A stretch of 64,000 bases of DNA, from contig NC_091675.1 in NCBI RefSeq assembly GCF_042453785.1, positions 52,958,501-53,022,500 of the forward strand, in the 5' to 3' direction. Position 1 is the stretch's first letter. Each line of letters opens with the position of its first letter. This document shows positions 52,901 to 63,563 of the stretch, in pieces. Both the position numbers and the translations under genes were made by a program. Below the pieces are notes generated by a model. It was not told the DNA's origin. It saw only the letters and a list, made by a program, of their open reading frames with translations, and did not search any database. Source of the DNA: Malus domestica. Taxonomy: Eukaryota; Streptophyta; Magnoliopsida; Rosales; Rosaceae.

Positions 52901-54004
52901 ATGAGGTGATGTCACCCAAAGAAAAAACAAGAATAAAAAACCTAAGACGAAAACACATTGCTTGTTTGGTGCCCATGATTGGATTGGATAACTCACTAAT
53001 CACTATACCCATACTCAGGGTATACTAATGGAAGGAATGAAGAAATTGTGTAGCTTGAAGGTAGAAGATGAATTACACATACTTTTGAATCCCCACAAAA
53101 TGGTAGGACTCGAAGGGATAAATTTCCAACATGTCTAATCCCTTGTATACCCAGCAAAACGAAAACCCTACCTTCAACATACCTTGAATTTTACGAGCAA
53201 TCCGAATCTTAATCACCAAACGATCCCATGATATGCAAGTCAAATGACAGAATTTATGTGCCCCTCCACTTACTCATAACAGGCTTTCCTCGCTAAACAA
53301 GAAGAAGCTGCTAAGGTTACCCAATTCGTTCTATCATGGGACAGGCAGGGTTTCGCACTAAGCAAGTAAACTACCTTTATCTAACTGAGTTATCTGCCAT
53401 GTGAGACATAGAAGGATTATCTCATTAACTCATTCAATCTCGCCCGTCGATGTAATTACTTTTTTTCGATAATAAAAACTTAATTTCCAATTCTCGGGTT
53501 CTTTCCCGTTTAGCATTCTACAGCAGGAGTTTCATTTATTATGCTCTTAAATAATAGGAGGGCATACGTGAAAATCTACAAATCAACTAATTTGAGCAAG
53601 AAAAACATCCAAGCAGGATACAAAGATCCAAACTTTAAGTTTTAGATCCACTTTTCTACTTAAATTTTACCCAAAGGGCTTAAAATCCGATAAACTAAAT
53701 ACTGGGTTTGTCTGCTAATCTATGTATCTGCCTATTGCAATAAAATGAGGAATCCAAAACGACGACGTTAAAGAGGGGAATTAGAGCAGACCTTGGCGGA
53801 GATGGTGGGGGAGTGGGAGTGATCATCGGGGATGACGACGTAATCGGCCAAAACGACGACGTTGTTCTGGATTTCTTCCGAGACGCACTTCGTGCCGGAG
53901 GAAGGTAAGGTGACCCAGATGGCTTGACCAGTCCGTGCCAAGCACAGGACCAGCAAGATGGCGGCAGCAACCGCACTCCCACCCCAACTCCTCCTCGTCA
54001 TCAT
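49927..54004 (-). CDS. p24 family (emp24/gp25L) cargo receptor, delta type, copy 2
   Basis: Four minus-strand exons: 54004-53792, 52075-51863, 50244-50168, 50071-49927; 648 nt, 215 residues. The signal peptide ends near ARTGQA; the mature GOLD domain begins [12 protein letters not shown], with the usual Cys pair (TKCVSEE and YLACFWVDG). An N-glycosylation site is possible at NAT in QRENATHGQ. The coiled coil [18 protein letters not shown], then [20 protein letters not shown], one membrane span and the tail [10 protein letters not shown] (FF plus KKxx) follow the p24 delta consensus closely, so this is likely the conserved working copy. The start MMTRRSWGG was chosen because a signal peptide follows directly; an in-frame extension upstream to 54199 lacks one. 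The leader is CT-rich (54017-54050). Intron 1 holds several repeats and a stray exon 2 fragment. Confidence 0.93.
52643..52776. repeat. Tandem duplication, 67 bp unit, two copies
   Basis: accacattaaaaaaggtttg begins at 52643 and again at 52710; the units are essentially identical up to ccaacacaaat. It lies in p24 copy 2 intron 1. Confidence 0.92.
52868..52934 (-). pseudogene. Stray duplicate of the 5' end of p24 exon 2 with its acceptor
   Basis: gctgcattctccctgtgaca and ggtgatgtcacccaaagaaa repeat the start of the real exon 2 at 52030-52092 (tgcattctccctttgatgaa, ggtgatgtcacctaaagaag) together with the intron side. Only about the first 16 codons are copied, and the AG/acceptor is changed (gtcaccc for gtcacct on the plus strand). 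It lies about 0.8 kb upstream of exon 2 in gene sense. Confidence 0.85.
52962..53221. repeat. MITE, Tourist-like (related to 63567-63843)
   Basis: The left end ttgtttggtgcccatgattg and the inverse of the right end (aatcaccaaacgatccc) match as short inverted ends. The internal cccacaaaatggtaggactcg resembles cccacaaaaatggtaggattg in the 63.6 kb element. Confidence 0.5.
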
Positions 54005-54305
54005 CGTAACTCCTCTGCTCTCTCTCTCTCTCTCTCCCCCCCTCCCTCTCTGTTTCCCCTCCAAACGACGACGTTTTGTGCTTGCTTGGTTTTCGAAGCG
54101 GAGATACCGATGCTCAGCAAACGAAGATGGTTTTCTCTGTGTCGACTTTTTCAGAGGAAGGGAGGAAAGTGTTTTGTGAATTCTCGGTTTTGGGCTCAAG
54201 GTTTTTTTTTTTTTGGTTTTTTGAGCGAGGTAGACTGGGCCTTTTCGGAACTGGAAACTTAATAATGGATTGATATGGGCCGGCCAATTACCTTCTAGTG
54301 ATTTT

Positions 54306-54471
54306 TTTTATTGTTTTTTTTAACAATTGATATTGTATACACTGAAATAAGAGGGTGACTTAGCCTTAAAATAGACTAGCAATAATGTCGTTTAAATTAT
54401 TCTTTAGCGAGAATCGAACCTAAAACCTTTCATTTTCTAGTGAAGAGAAATACCACTAGTATTTATATCTA
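54306..54471 (-). repeat. SINE (tRNA-derived), family X, copy 2
   Basis: The minus strand reads actagtggtatttctcttcac, the clear B-box ggttcgattctcgc, and a tail caatatcaattgttaaaaaa. It aligns end to end with 25198-25352. Confidence 0.8.
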
Positions 54472-55242
54472 TATATATAGAGAGAAGGTAAATTTGTAAA
54501 TAAGAAAGTGTCAGATTCAACTCACTTAAATGAAAAATAAGAAGTATTAAAATTAAGATATTTTAGATCACTAATATCCGATAAGAAATTCATCACTTTG
54601 ACGAATTTGGATGGAGAATTTTCAATGAGGAAGACAAATCACAATTTAATATATTTAATTTATATTTGTGCCAAATTGTAATGTGGCCTAGGCAAATTGA
54701 TAATCTAGCCTTAAAATTGGAAAATAACTTCTAATTGAGTAAAATTTGCCAATTCAAATTGAAGCCTAGGCACGAGCTCAAACTAGGCTCAGCCCAAGCC
54801 TTGAGTAGCCTGAAACCCAATTTAACATATAGAATCCTAGCCACTAGCCCTTCACCACTCGAATTAAAAAAATATTGATAGGCTTTATCATCATTTTAGT
54901 GTGGCCTCTAGCCTCCGACTCTTGCCTAACACATTAGATATGCTCAAAGAGCTCATCAGTATTATTTACAAAAATAATAAACGCACTCTTATTTAGTCTT
55001 AGACCATTATTTTTGTTTGATTACAATCATAGCGTGTGATAATCCCCTCCTATCCTTCGAGTTCAAATCTTCTGTATCTATTTTGCATGTAGTATTTATG
55101 TGGCCTCTATTATTCATTAACACATGTTAATAAATTTAATTTTTCTTAACTTTATTGCTATAAACTTAATACGTATCAATCAATAACAGAAACCACACAC
55201 AAAATGAGTGTTGAAGATTCGATCTCCCATCCTTCACATTTT
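54472..55242. other. Intergenic, no gene recognised
   Basis: AT-rich; a possible further SINE-like scrap (gagttcaaatcttctgtatc) lies near 55060. Nothing else is supported. Confidence 0.4.
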
Positions 55243-55478
55243 CTCCAACGGGGATAAGGATTGTCTACCCTCCACTTCCGGTGCCCTCCCGTGCCCTCCT
55301 GTTTGTGTGGTCACAGTTACGCCATGTCAACATTTTATATTACTATTCATTTTTGTCTTATTATCTCTATAAAAAAATAATATAAAATGTTGACATGACT
55401 TAACCATGATCACACAAAACAGAAGAGCAAGGAGGGCATCGAAAGTGGGAGGGCAGACAATTCTTGTCCCTCCAACGG
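55243..55478. repeat. MITE with matching termini and a 9 bp target duplication
   Basis: Body about 55252-55469. The left end ggataaggattgtctaccct and the inverse of the right end (gggcagacaattcttgtcc) match; longer arms include atattaaatgttgacat-type inverted text. ctccaacgg occurs at 55243-55251 and 55470-55478. A 9 bp duplication suggests a Mutator-like MITE. It sits about 210 bp upstream of the next gene's ATG. Confidence 0.85.
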
Positions 55479-55687
55479 ACTATTTTGGCCATGCTTGTCT
55501 CATCATGCACGTGACCATATGGCAAAATTCTATCCCCACCATGAGTCCATGAATCCATTACATAAAGTTGAAGGTTCCTTCATACCCCATCTACTTTTTA
55601 CCCACATTTTAGGTTTAGCATAATCTTAAAGCTAGATCTATTCTTTCTCCCACAACACCAAATCACCAACAACAAGTTTCCAACAAC

Positions 55688-56131
55688 ATGGAAGATCTCA
55701 TTGCTCAATTCAGCTTCCTCTCCAACGAAGCCTTGCATGACAAATCCTTCGACCCCTCCACGGTCGAGGACCTCATGAAGCTGTTCGAGATCGAAGCCTA
55801 CAGATCGTGGGCCGCGGTCGAGCTCGAACAGCAACAGGAGGTGGAAGAAGCCGAGACTGCCATGCAGGAAGCCGAGGACTACATGGACTCGGTGATGGAG
55901 AGCGCCATGGACGAGTTCCGACGCTTCGAGGAGGAGATGGAACGCATGTCGAAAGAGGAAATGGACAGCCTGGTTGCGACGGCGGAAGGGGCTAGGAGGA
56001 TGGGGAAGTTGATGGAAAATGCAGCAACTGTTGCTTCCAAGAGGTACATTGAGGCTGCACTCAACTCCGCCACTGCTTCCATGAAATCGGCTTGGAAGGG
56101 CATTTCTACCAAGAAGGTTCACCCTTCTTGA
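55688..56131 (+). CDS. Small coiled-coil protein, MEE9-like, intronless
   Basis: 147 residues, MEDLIAQFSFLSNEALHDKS to KGISTKKVHPS. The middle (about residues 35-95) is a strongly acidic, helical region (VELEQQQEVEEAETAMQEAED, FRRFEEEMERMSKEEMDSL); the C-terminus ends SATASMKSAWKGIS. No signal peptide or membrane span. It closely resembles, from memory, the Arabidopsis protein annotated MEE9 (maternal effect embryo arrest 9, At1g60870); molecular role unknown. GC content is higher than the flanks and third positions favour C/G, as expected of a real coding exon. The long antisense frame at 55598-56122 is its shadow. A MITE lies just upstream. Confidence 0.85.
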   Translation: MEDLIAQFSFLSNEALHDKSFDPSTVEDLMKLFEIEAYRSWAAVELEQQQEVEEAETAMQEAEDYMDSVMESAMDEFRRFEEEMERMSKEEMDSLVATAEGARRMGKLMENAATVASKRYIEAALNSATASMKSAWKGISTKKVHPS

Positions 56132-57498
56132 TTAATCATGTATTAATTAGATTCTAAGTATAATTACTGCCTTTGTATTTGCTTAATCTTCCACAAAACA
56201 AAATACATTTGAGAATAAATTACCTTCTGGAATTGTGTTTTTGTTTTGGATGAATGAATCAGATCCACCTCATATAAATTCCTCTATTATTATTTTTTTT
56301 CTTTTGCGAAACGATATCTAAAACTGCTGTAATTATGTACGGGGAGGCTGATTCTAACTTGAGCAGACGGTGAGAAAAAGATCATGGCATAAAGGAACAA
56401 CCTTTCGAATATGGAAGTTTTTGTTCGGAGAATAATTTGTATGAAACGAGTTCACTGTTTATGCGGTGTTTTGATAATATAGTATTATGTCATGCGAAGT
56501 ACTTACTAATGACATGACATTATTGAATCAGAATGTTATAATTACGGTGAATTCGTTTTATGTAAATTGTTATCGTTTTATTTGTGGCACTTATTTTAAT
56601 TCTTATTTGGAGAAAGAGAAGAAACAAAAGTGGGTAGCCGGTTGATGGTGGATTGTTGTTCATTGTTGACTACTTTGGACATCAATAATTGAGTAGGGCT
56701 GAAGAAAAATTGTACCGTTAACCTAAATTACTTTATTTCTTTTTTGCCCTCACCAATTGCTTTCATTTCAGCATTCAATTAATTTGAACGTAAAATATGG
56801 GTAGGAATTTAGATCTCGCAGTTCGGTGTCAACAGACCGAAGAATCCAGACCGTTTAAGAGAGAGAGAGAGAAATATGAACCCTTAATTTGTGAGGTGAG
56901 CTGGTAGAATAAGCTAATAGAGACCGTAAGATTTAAATGAGTGGTCCGATTTCTTTGTACGTCAACTCCAAACTGCGAGATCCGGTGATCATCTCGATTA
57001 TGTGGATAGTACCACCCACAGTTTAAAATAATCAGCCTGAATCCTGAATTGGCCAGCTGGGGAAAAAGAAGCACTTTCTTTTTTTCTTTTTTTGAAAAAT
57101 CACAAGACATACAATAATCTCAATGGCTGGTAAACAAACAGCTAGGCAAAATTTAGCACACTATTCCCATTAACCAATTTCAAGATGGTCCTTGAAACCT
57201 GACAATATATCTTATGTCACAAGAAGATCTCTCCCGGCGCGTCCAAAGACAGTTTTATTGACTCGTCCGTGAGTAAAACAGTACATGCCGATAAATGCAT
57301 GGTCACAATTAACATTATTTTGAGCTCAAAATTTCCTGACATACAGCATTCAGATTGTTTTGTTGAAATATAATCTGTTACAAGTTCCAGTGAGACTAAC
57401 AAAATTGCAAATTCAAAGTTTGAGCATTGGAACATTCATGATGATATATGAACAAAACCGACTCAGCAAGGTAGATAGATGAGGGTCTGTGTATCGAC
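56132..57498. other. Intergenic between MEE9-like gene and SLX9
   Basis: Convergent 3' ends of the two genes, a MITE at 56808-56990 and (GA)n near 56860. No gene recognised. Confidence 0.45.
56808..56990. repeat. MITE with agatctcgcagttcggtgtc termini
   Basis: The left end agatctcgcagttcggtgtc pairs with the inverse of the right end gtcaactccaaactgcgaga, which continues tccgg. About 180 bp, no coding content. Confidence 0.65.
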
Positions 57499-60002
57499 TC
57501 ACATATCCATAGCTTGGGGTCCGGCTGATGCCTTAGATTTCTTTTCTTTCCTCTTCTTGCTTCCACTTTTGTTTTTCCTTTTCTCTGGTTTGACATCTTC
57601 GACTGGCTGAGTGCTCTGTAAGTGTTGATGAATGGCAGCCAGGGGATTCGACTTGAAAGTGGGATGATTAAGAACTGTAGTCAACTGCTTTCCTTCCTTC
57701 AATCTGATGAAAATGAAATCCACTATTACTTTACTGAAATTCCATAGGACAATGTGAAAATGAAAGGTAAAGATTGCAACCGGATTTAGAATCGAAGAAC
57801 TGGATGACTTACACTAGCTTTTTCTTGGATTTACAATTTATCTTGAACTCTGAAGCAGCAGTGGGTTGCTTCTCTTTCAGCTCAGGAAGGAATTCTGAAA
57901 AAGAAGAGAGATCATATGCCTTCAGTTTCTTCTGTCGGCTACGTAGTTTCTTCTTCTGGTAGAAGATAAAGTTAAGTCATTAACATACAACGGACTGTAA
58001 AAAAACACTAAAACATAATGACAAATGTTCAAGTAATATCAGTAACAGAATTAATAAAAAATCCAAAAAATATTGTTATTGCAATGAACAGAATGTCAAG
58101 TGGAAGGCTTGATATAGCATTTTGTTTGGGCTGGGGGAATATTTGAAGAAAAATGAATCCAGAATTTCAAGAACTTCAACGCAGTGACAATTTTTTCTGA
58201 TCTTGCATTTTTCCTTCCTTAAGCGACCCCAACTTCATGTAGAGCAATGTATGCTAAAAGAAGGCAACACTGACATCCTATTATTCCTTGTCTAGACCCA
58301 TTTTGCAGTCCGTAATTAGCTTTAAATATCCCAGAAAACTAAATCGAAGACCCCATTTCTAATTCATTTATCTTCTGGTTTCTTTTTGAATGTTGAATCT
58401 GCTACTTTATCCCCAACCTCCCATTGTTTTTCATCCCAAACAACAATGCTTCCCCTTTCTCTTAATCAGTGACCTCCATTCCTCCAAGCACAAGACTTGT
58501 CCATTCTTATGAAACAACCTAGTTTTTGCAGAAGAGCTTAGGGCTTCAATAGACGGTGTAAGGATGCTCTCTCACAACTTGCCATGTGTTGTCACCAAAT
58601 GGTTGGTCACCCTTCTATCCAAAGAGAACTCGGAAGGGTCCCTCCCTCTCATAAATCCTTGATTATTCAAAAATGTTACAACTATATTTTTTCCATCCAC
58701 TACAAATAGGGCTGTAAATCGCACAGGTTCCATGAGTTGGGAGGCCTATGGTAGCTCAATCTGACAGATTGGGTTAGTTCTAAACTTCCCAGAACCCAGT
58801 CTTTGATACATGACTACAAATGTGCCTCTATGATTACTGTCTCTCTCCCTTCAAACCTGTAAGAAACTACTAAAGTAACTCCTGAAAATTTGTGCCGATC
58901 TTCCATGAGGCATTTGCTTAATACACAATCCTATGTCTGTATTCATGGTGTAGCTTCTTATTCAGTTTCATTCAATGACCCTACACCCACACCCACGCCC
59001 ACACCATGAGTAGTCATCAACCTGCTATAACAATTTCGGCTCCACTACAACAAAACATGTACTTCTAGGACCACGTTTGATACGGGGGACTACACCAGAG
59101 TAGCTAAATGACTAGATTTTCATGTGCAATCAAGGAAGTACATGGATGTGGTAATCTAACTTAGAGGATTAAGATGGACTATTCCTAAGAGGTTGATGCC
59201 TAAAGCTTATCTTATCCCCATTAATCACCTTGAAAATGGTGGAATTAGTAGGGATATGATTCAGGCATCAACCTCTTATGATTACTTCAATTTACTCCTC
59301 CAAATTAGAACACAACATTCATAGTCTTCCTCGATTGCACATAAAATCCAGTCATTTAGCGAGTCTAGTCTAATCCTCCATATCAAAAATGGCCTCAGAT
59401 TCAGAATACGACAAGCAAACCATCAATACCTAAAAATGAGCTCAAAACAATCAACCGGAAAACACATGAACACAAAATGTTGTCACCCCAAATTGATGGC
59501 TCTGGAGTCTAAAAACTCCAAGACATCAAATACCAGGAGACATTACAGACCTCCTCCAATATCGCCTCGTCAATGACATACCTAAACTACCAAGAAAAAC
59601 TATGTAACACAACAAATCCCGCTACACAGAATGCCGGTGAAGTCATTGGTATTGAGTTAAACAGAAGGAAAGTTGATGAATTAGAGATCCTCACCTTAAC
59701 AATAGCCTTCTGAGCACCCAAGGAAGAAACTGCATCTCTAACCTCTGCATTGTTCATTGAGAAAATTAATTTTCCGAAAAGCTATACATCAAAAAGCAAT
59801 AATTTTTCGGTGAGAAACTAATCGGAGATGAAAACCAGTAACGGGATTACTCATATGATTCATTTTCAAGAGACACAGAGTACAATTAAGGTAAAAGTGA
59901 GGCGAAAATCCAAACTTACTGGCATAAAATTCGAGCTTCTTTTCGAACTTGCGGTCTGCTTTGGTCGACGATTCTGATCTGCCACCAAAAAATTAAAAGC
60001 TC

Positions 60003-60043
<41 letters not shown>

Positions 60044-60097
60044 GCTTGTGTTGTGCGCCATGGAGGTAAGGTCTTACCGTGAACCTGGCTTCCCCAT
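57499..60097 (-). CDS. SLX9: Ribosome biogenesis factor SLX9 (FAM207) homologue
   Basis: Five minus-strand exons: 60097-60078, 59978-59920, 59744-59695, 57955-57813, 57703-57499; 477 nt, 158 residues. MGKPGSRSESSTKADRKFEKKLEF begins the protein; the central part is Lys-rich (KKKLRSRQKK, KINCKSKKKLV), then LKEGKQLTTVLNHPTFKSNPLAAIHQHL, the conserved C-terminal SLX9 signature, and a basic KRKNKSGSKKRKEKKSK tail likely to act as a nucleolar signal. Yeast SLX9 and human FAM207A act in 40S pre-ribosome maturation and export; plant function is by homology. Intron 3 (57956-59694, 1.7 kb) carries a Tourist-like MITE. The start codon lies about 1.0 kb from the divergent ARGLU1-like start. Confidence 0.9.
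59067..59394. repeat. MITE, Tourist-like, in SLX9 intron 3
   Basis: The left end ggaccacgtttgata and the inverse of the right end (tatcaaaaatggcc) are similar. Extended arms include gctaaatgactagattttca and ccagtcatttagc, and gaggttgatgcc faces ggcatcaacctc. The arm wording matches the MITE at 63567-63843. Confidence 0.65.
60004..60040. repeat. (GA)n microsatellite in SLX9 intron 1
   Basis: A run of gagaga about 35 bases long lies immediately upstream of the exon 2 acceptor side. Confidence 0.9.
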
Positions 60098-60560
60098 CAC
60101 TGAAAACTTTCGAGCTTTGGGGGAGAGAGAGAGACTGTGTAGAGGGAAGGTTAGATGGGTGGCGGAGGTGGGGTAGTTTGGGGCGGTGGTGGTGCTGCGA
60201 TGGTTGGCGACCGGAGTGGGACCCTGGGTGTTGCTGCGGCGGGGCTGGGTTGGAATTTTAGGGGTGTCAGTGGTGCGGCGGGGTTGGGGATTTAGGAGGT
60301 GTTGGTGCGCAGTGCTTTTGGGTTTGTCATGTTTTATTATTTTATTTTATTTTTCATTTATGAAAATACGAAAAAGGCCCTCATCGTCTTTCGTATTTTC
60401 ATCCGAAGCCCAAAACTCTTATCAAATACCTAAATTAATCATAATATCTGTCTGTCTGTCGCACCAAATTGCTCTCTGTTAGGAATTAGGGTTTTGGTCA
60501 AGGCGGCGTTGGGCGGTTTCCGATCTCCCTGATTGTTCTCTTGCCGTAGGTACCCCATCT
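60098..60560. promoter_or_regulatory. Bidirectional promoter between SLX9 (-) and ARGLU1-like gene (+)
   Basis: Divergent genes share about 0.4-0.5 kb. On the plus strand gaagcccaaaactc (site II-type AGCCCA) lies near 60404 and ttagggttttgg (telo-box) at about 60485-60496, just at the likely ARGLU1 leader. The SLX9 side is GC-rich with ggtggcggaggtgggg-type text and no TATA box. Shared growth-linked control is inferred. Confidence 0.55.
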
Positions 60561-61119
60561 GCTCTGCTCTGTGCTTCACAGGTATATTTTTTATTTTTTA
60601 TTTATTTTTTTAAATTTTGGGATGCTTATTGCGCGATTGATGATAAATTTTGATTATCTTTGCAGTTTCTCGGCGATTAAATTGTCAGTAAAATCCTCAA
60701 TTTTTATATATGAATTTGTATATAGATTGTTCTTCGCTGATTAATCAGTTCCTAATTAGGCCTCAAATCAGACACCGTTGTTTTATTTTATGCTTATTCA
60801 TTTGGATTTTTTTTTTGGTGTTTTATTATTTTAATTTGTTGTATTTTCAATATTCTGCTTAATTGTTTACATGACAAATTTTGTATATTCATTTTATTGT
60901 CTTTTGTGACAGTTTCTCAGCTGAATACGAACCCGTTAAGGATCATTGTTGTTGTTTTTGGTATTGCTTAATTGATCATTTGACAGTTTCCCGGCTGCAA
61001 ACGAACCGTTAATGATTGATTTATTTTGGTTTTATAGGGCACAGTAGCACAAATTGTTGTTAGTGTTCAAGTTCCATTCTAAGAAATATTTCTAATAGGC
61101 TTAAAGTTGAGGCGGAAGG

Positions 61120-62540
61120 ATGCCTCGTGACTTGGCACGGTCACAATCACGATCACCTTCTTATAGGCGAAGGCGTTCGCCATCTCCAGTGGGGCATCGG
61201 TCTAGCAGGAGAAGCCGCAGAGACAGAAGCCGGTCTCCATATTCTTCGTATTCTCATAGCAGGTGATCCCGTTAATATTCCCCCTTTCTTGTGCTAATTT
61301 AACTGATTCTCAATCAATTTTTGGAAAGATTGAGGCGTTACATATCGCTCATGGGATTTGGATTTACATAATGTTCGAGTTTCTGTACGCATCTTCTTAT
61401 CCTTCTTTTTAGATCTGGTGGTACATTTTCCAATCATGAAGTCTTGTAAATCTTTTTCTTATAGAAAATGAATATGTGCTTTGAAGTTTACCTGGTACCT
61501 ACTATGTTGATGTTGGTGTCACAGCTAAATGGGGCATTCTCATGAAATATCGCTTTGAGTTGAAATTCTGTATGCTAATTGCTAATATTTGACTTTTTTG
61601 CTTCAAACCTTCAAGTGGACAGGAATTGGTAGTTCCATTGCCTAAATTTGGTATGCTTTGACATTTGATGTTCTGAGTTTGCTTTTCCGATCTTCAACTA
61701 CAGTTGTGGTTTGTACACCTTAGGCTTTGTTGCTGTCATGCCAATGCCAAAGAATTGCTGATGTTGTTATAAAATCTGATGATTGGCTTAGTTTCGATAT
61801 AACATTGATGGACATGTGACCTATGGAATATTTTTTTTTTTAATTTTTTTTAATTTTTTTTTATCTTTCTAAATAATTGGATAAGAGTCTAGTAAGAAGA
61901 TATGGATTAAAATATGGAGTTTCCAGAGTGATATAAGGTTGCATGCTCTTCCTAAGAATTTAAAAGAATTCAGATTCTTCCCGTCAAAAGGGAAGTGAGC
62001 AGGTGATGGTTGTCGTTGGCTGTTCTTTTGTTGCTCGATTGTGACCTTTGCTTCTTCATGTGATAAAAGATGGAGCACACAAAGGTTATACTTAACAATG
62101 TATGAGGTAACCGTACATGTTTCTATATACTTTGTGCTACATGGTGGACTGACTTGATAGTTATTGATTATGTGTAGTCATGTGCAATTTTAATTGTCGT
62201 TGCTAATTGGTATGTTTTTACTATACAGACGGAAAAGTCGTTCAATTACCCCTAAGCGTCGAAGAAGTCGTTCTCCGACTCCAAGACGACGTAAAAGTCG
62301 TTCTCCTACCCCAAGACGTCGTAAAAGTCGTTCTCCAACCCCAAGACGCCGTAAAAGTCGTTCTCCAACCCCAAGACGCCGTAAAAGTCGTTCTCCAGTA
62401 TTGAGGCGTTATAAGAGGCAAAGAAGTAGGAGCTCCTCCTTGTCTCCTATTCGTAAATCTTCTAGTTCAAGTCTTGGATTGTTGGACCAGAAAAATGCTA
62501 CTGAGAAATTGAGAAAGGAAGAAGAAGAAGAGAAGAAAAG
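61120..62540 (+). CDS. ARGLU1-like arginine/serine- and glutamate-rich protein (5' part)
   Basis: Exons 61120-61262 and 62229-62540 encode about 151 residues; the 3' exons lie beyond the window. The first exon gives [20 protein letters not shown] and [18 protein letters not shown]; the second an RS domain with repeated [10 protein letters not shown], then [16 protein letters not shown] and the start of the Lys/Glu-rich helix ([13 protein letters not shown]). Human ARGLU1 and its plant homologue (At1g10890 type) have this basic RS half followed by an acidic coiled coil and act in transcription-coupled splicing. The exon ends in a good donor (aaaag/gtataac). No following exon was found up to 64000; the intron contains a MITE. 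A 5'UTR intron occupies about 60580-61100. Confidence 0.85.
62240..62405 (+). repeat. Coding tandem repeat, 30 bp unit ([10 protein letters not shown])
   Basis: Four to five units of cgtaaaagtcgttctcc plus accccaagacg are nearly identical at the DNA level, including third positions. This suggests recent expansion or homogenisation and not only protein-level constraint. Confidence 0.88.
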
Positions 62541-63563
62541 GTATAACAATTATGGAACATCAATTGTTTTATGATATAATTTTTCTTTTTAACCTTTTTC
62601 TAAGCTCATCTTTTAGAGTAGACTGACAGTTTTAACTCTTTGCCTGAGTTTTGCGCTAAGATGTAATGTGGGATTGTTTTCATTGCTACCCTCAAATTTA
62701 AGAGTAGTGATTTCTACATGAATAGTAGCTCTCCTGAAAGTTAATGTAGTATTTTTGGATGCTTACTGTTGTGTTTTGTTCATTAAAACCGTAGCGTAAT
62801 TAGTTTTAGGGAAAGAACCTCCTGTTGATGTTTGAATTAGCCTAGCCTAACTTTGTGGCACATGCTTGTTTGTTAACATTTCAGTTTTATATGGTACTTT
62901 CTCTGACAATTAAATTAAGGATGGCTGCTGTTTACTTATTCATAATTGAGATGCACTAATTATTTGTTTATTTCAGAAGTCAATAATACGAAATTTAGTT
63001 AGACTCCAGATTGTACGCAGCTGATCCCAGATACATCTATTCTGATTCTAAGTATTGTTAATCTTCTTATGACGGTAAGTAATGCAGTCAAGCACCTTTT
63101 AAGGATCATCGGGGGTGGGTTGAGTACAATGGGGCTGAGGAGGTCTGGTTATGTGAAAACTAGTCAATAAGATCTGTACAGAATTTAGTGGTTTATCAAG
63201 AATAAATGCACTCTAACTTAAATTTTAAAGCACAGTGTCCTGTCAACACATGATACTTTTCTTCACATTCATAAATCAGTGGCTCTCCTCACATCCACAA
63301 ATTATTGGTCACAGCTGATTTACTTTCCGTTACTCGTTCAGACATATGCTTCTACAGGACACGATCATCTTCCTGCATAAGTTCATTATTGGAGTATTCG
63401 GAGATATCTAGTCTGTCCATTTGGTGTACGAGACCAACCATATGGTAGACCTAAGTGTTTGGAGATTCTTTAGAAGTACCTGTTGTGCCTAACCTAAGAA
63501 GCTGAGCCATGCAACAGTTGGGTAGACTGAAAAGTCCTGGTTAACTTTTGTTTACCAAATCAT
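62541..63563 (+). other. ARGLU1-like intron, no exon seen
   Basis: I looked for the expected continuation of the Glu-rich helix (EAELKLIEEE-like) and did not find it. AT-rich intronic text only. Confidence 0.5.

Noticed and set aside
55598-56122. 174-codon antisense open frame over the MEE9-like gene
   Set aside because: The sense frame has a coherent coiled-coil protein with a recognisable family; the antisense frame follows from GC-rich codon use.
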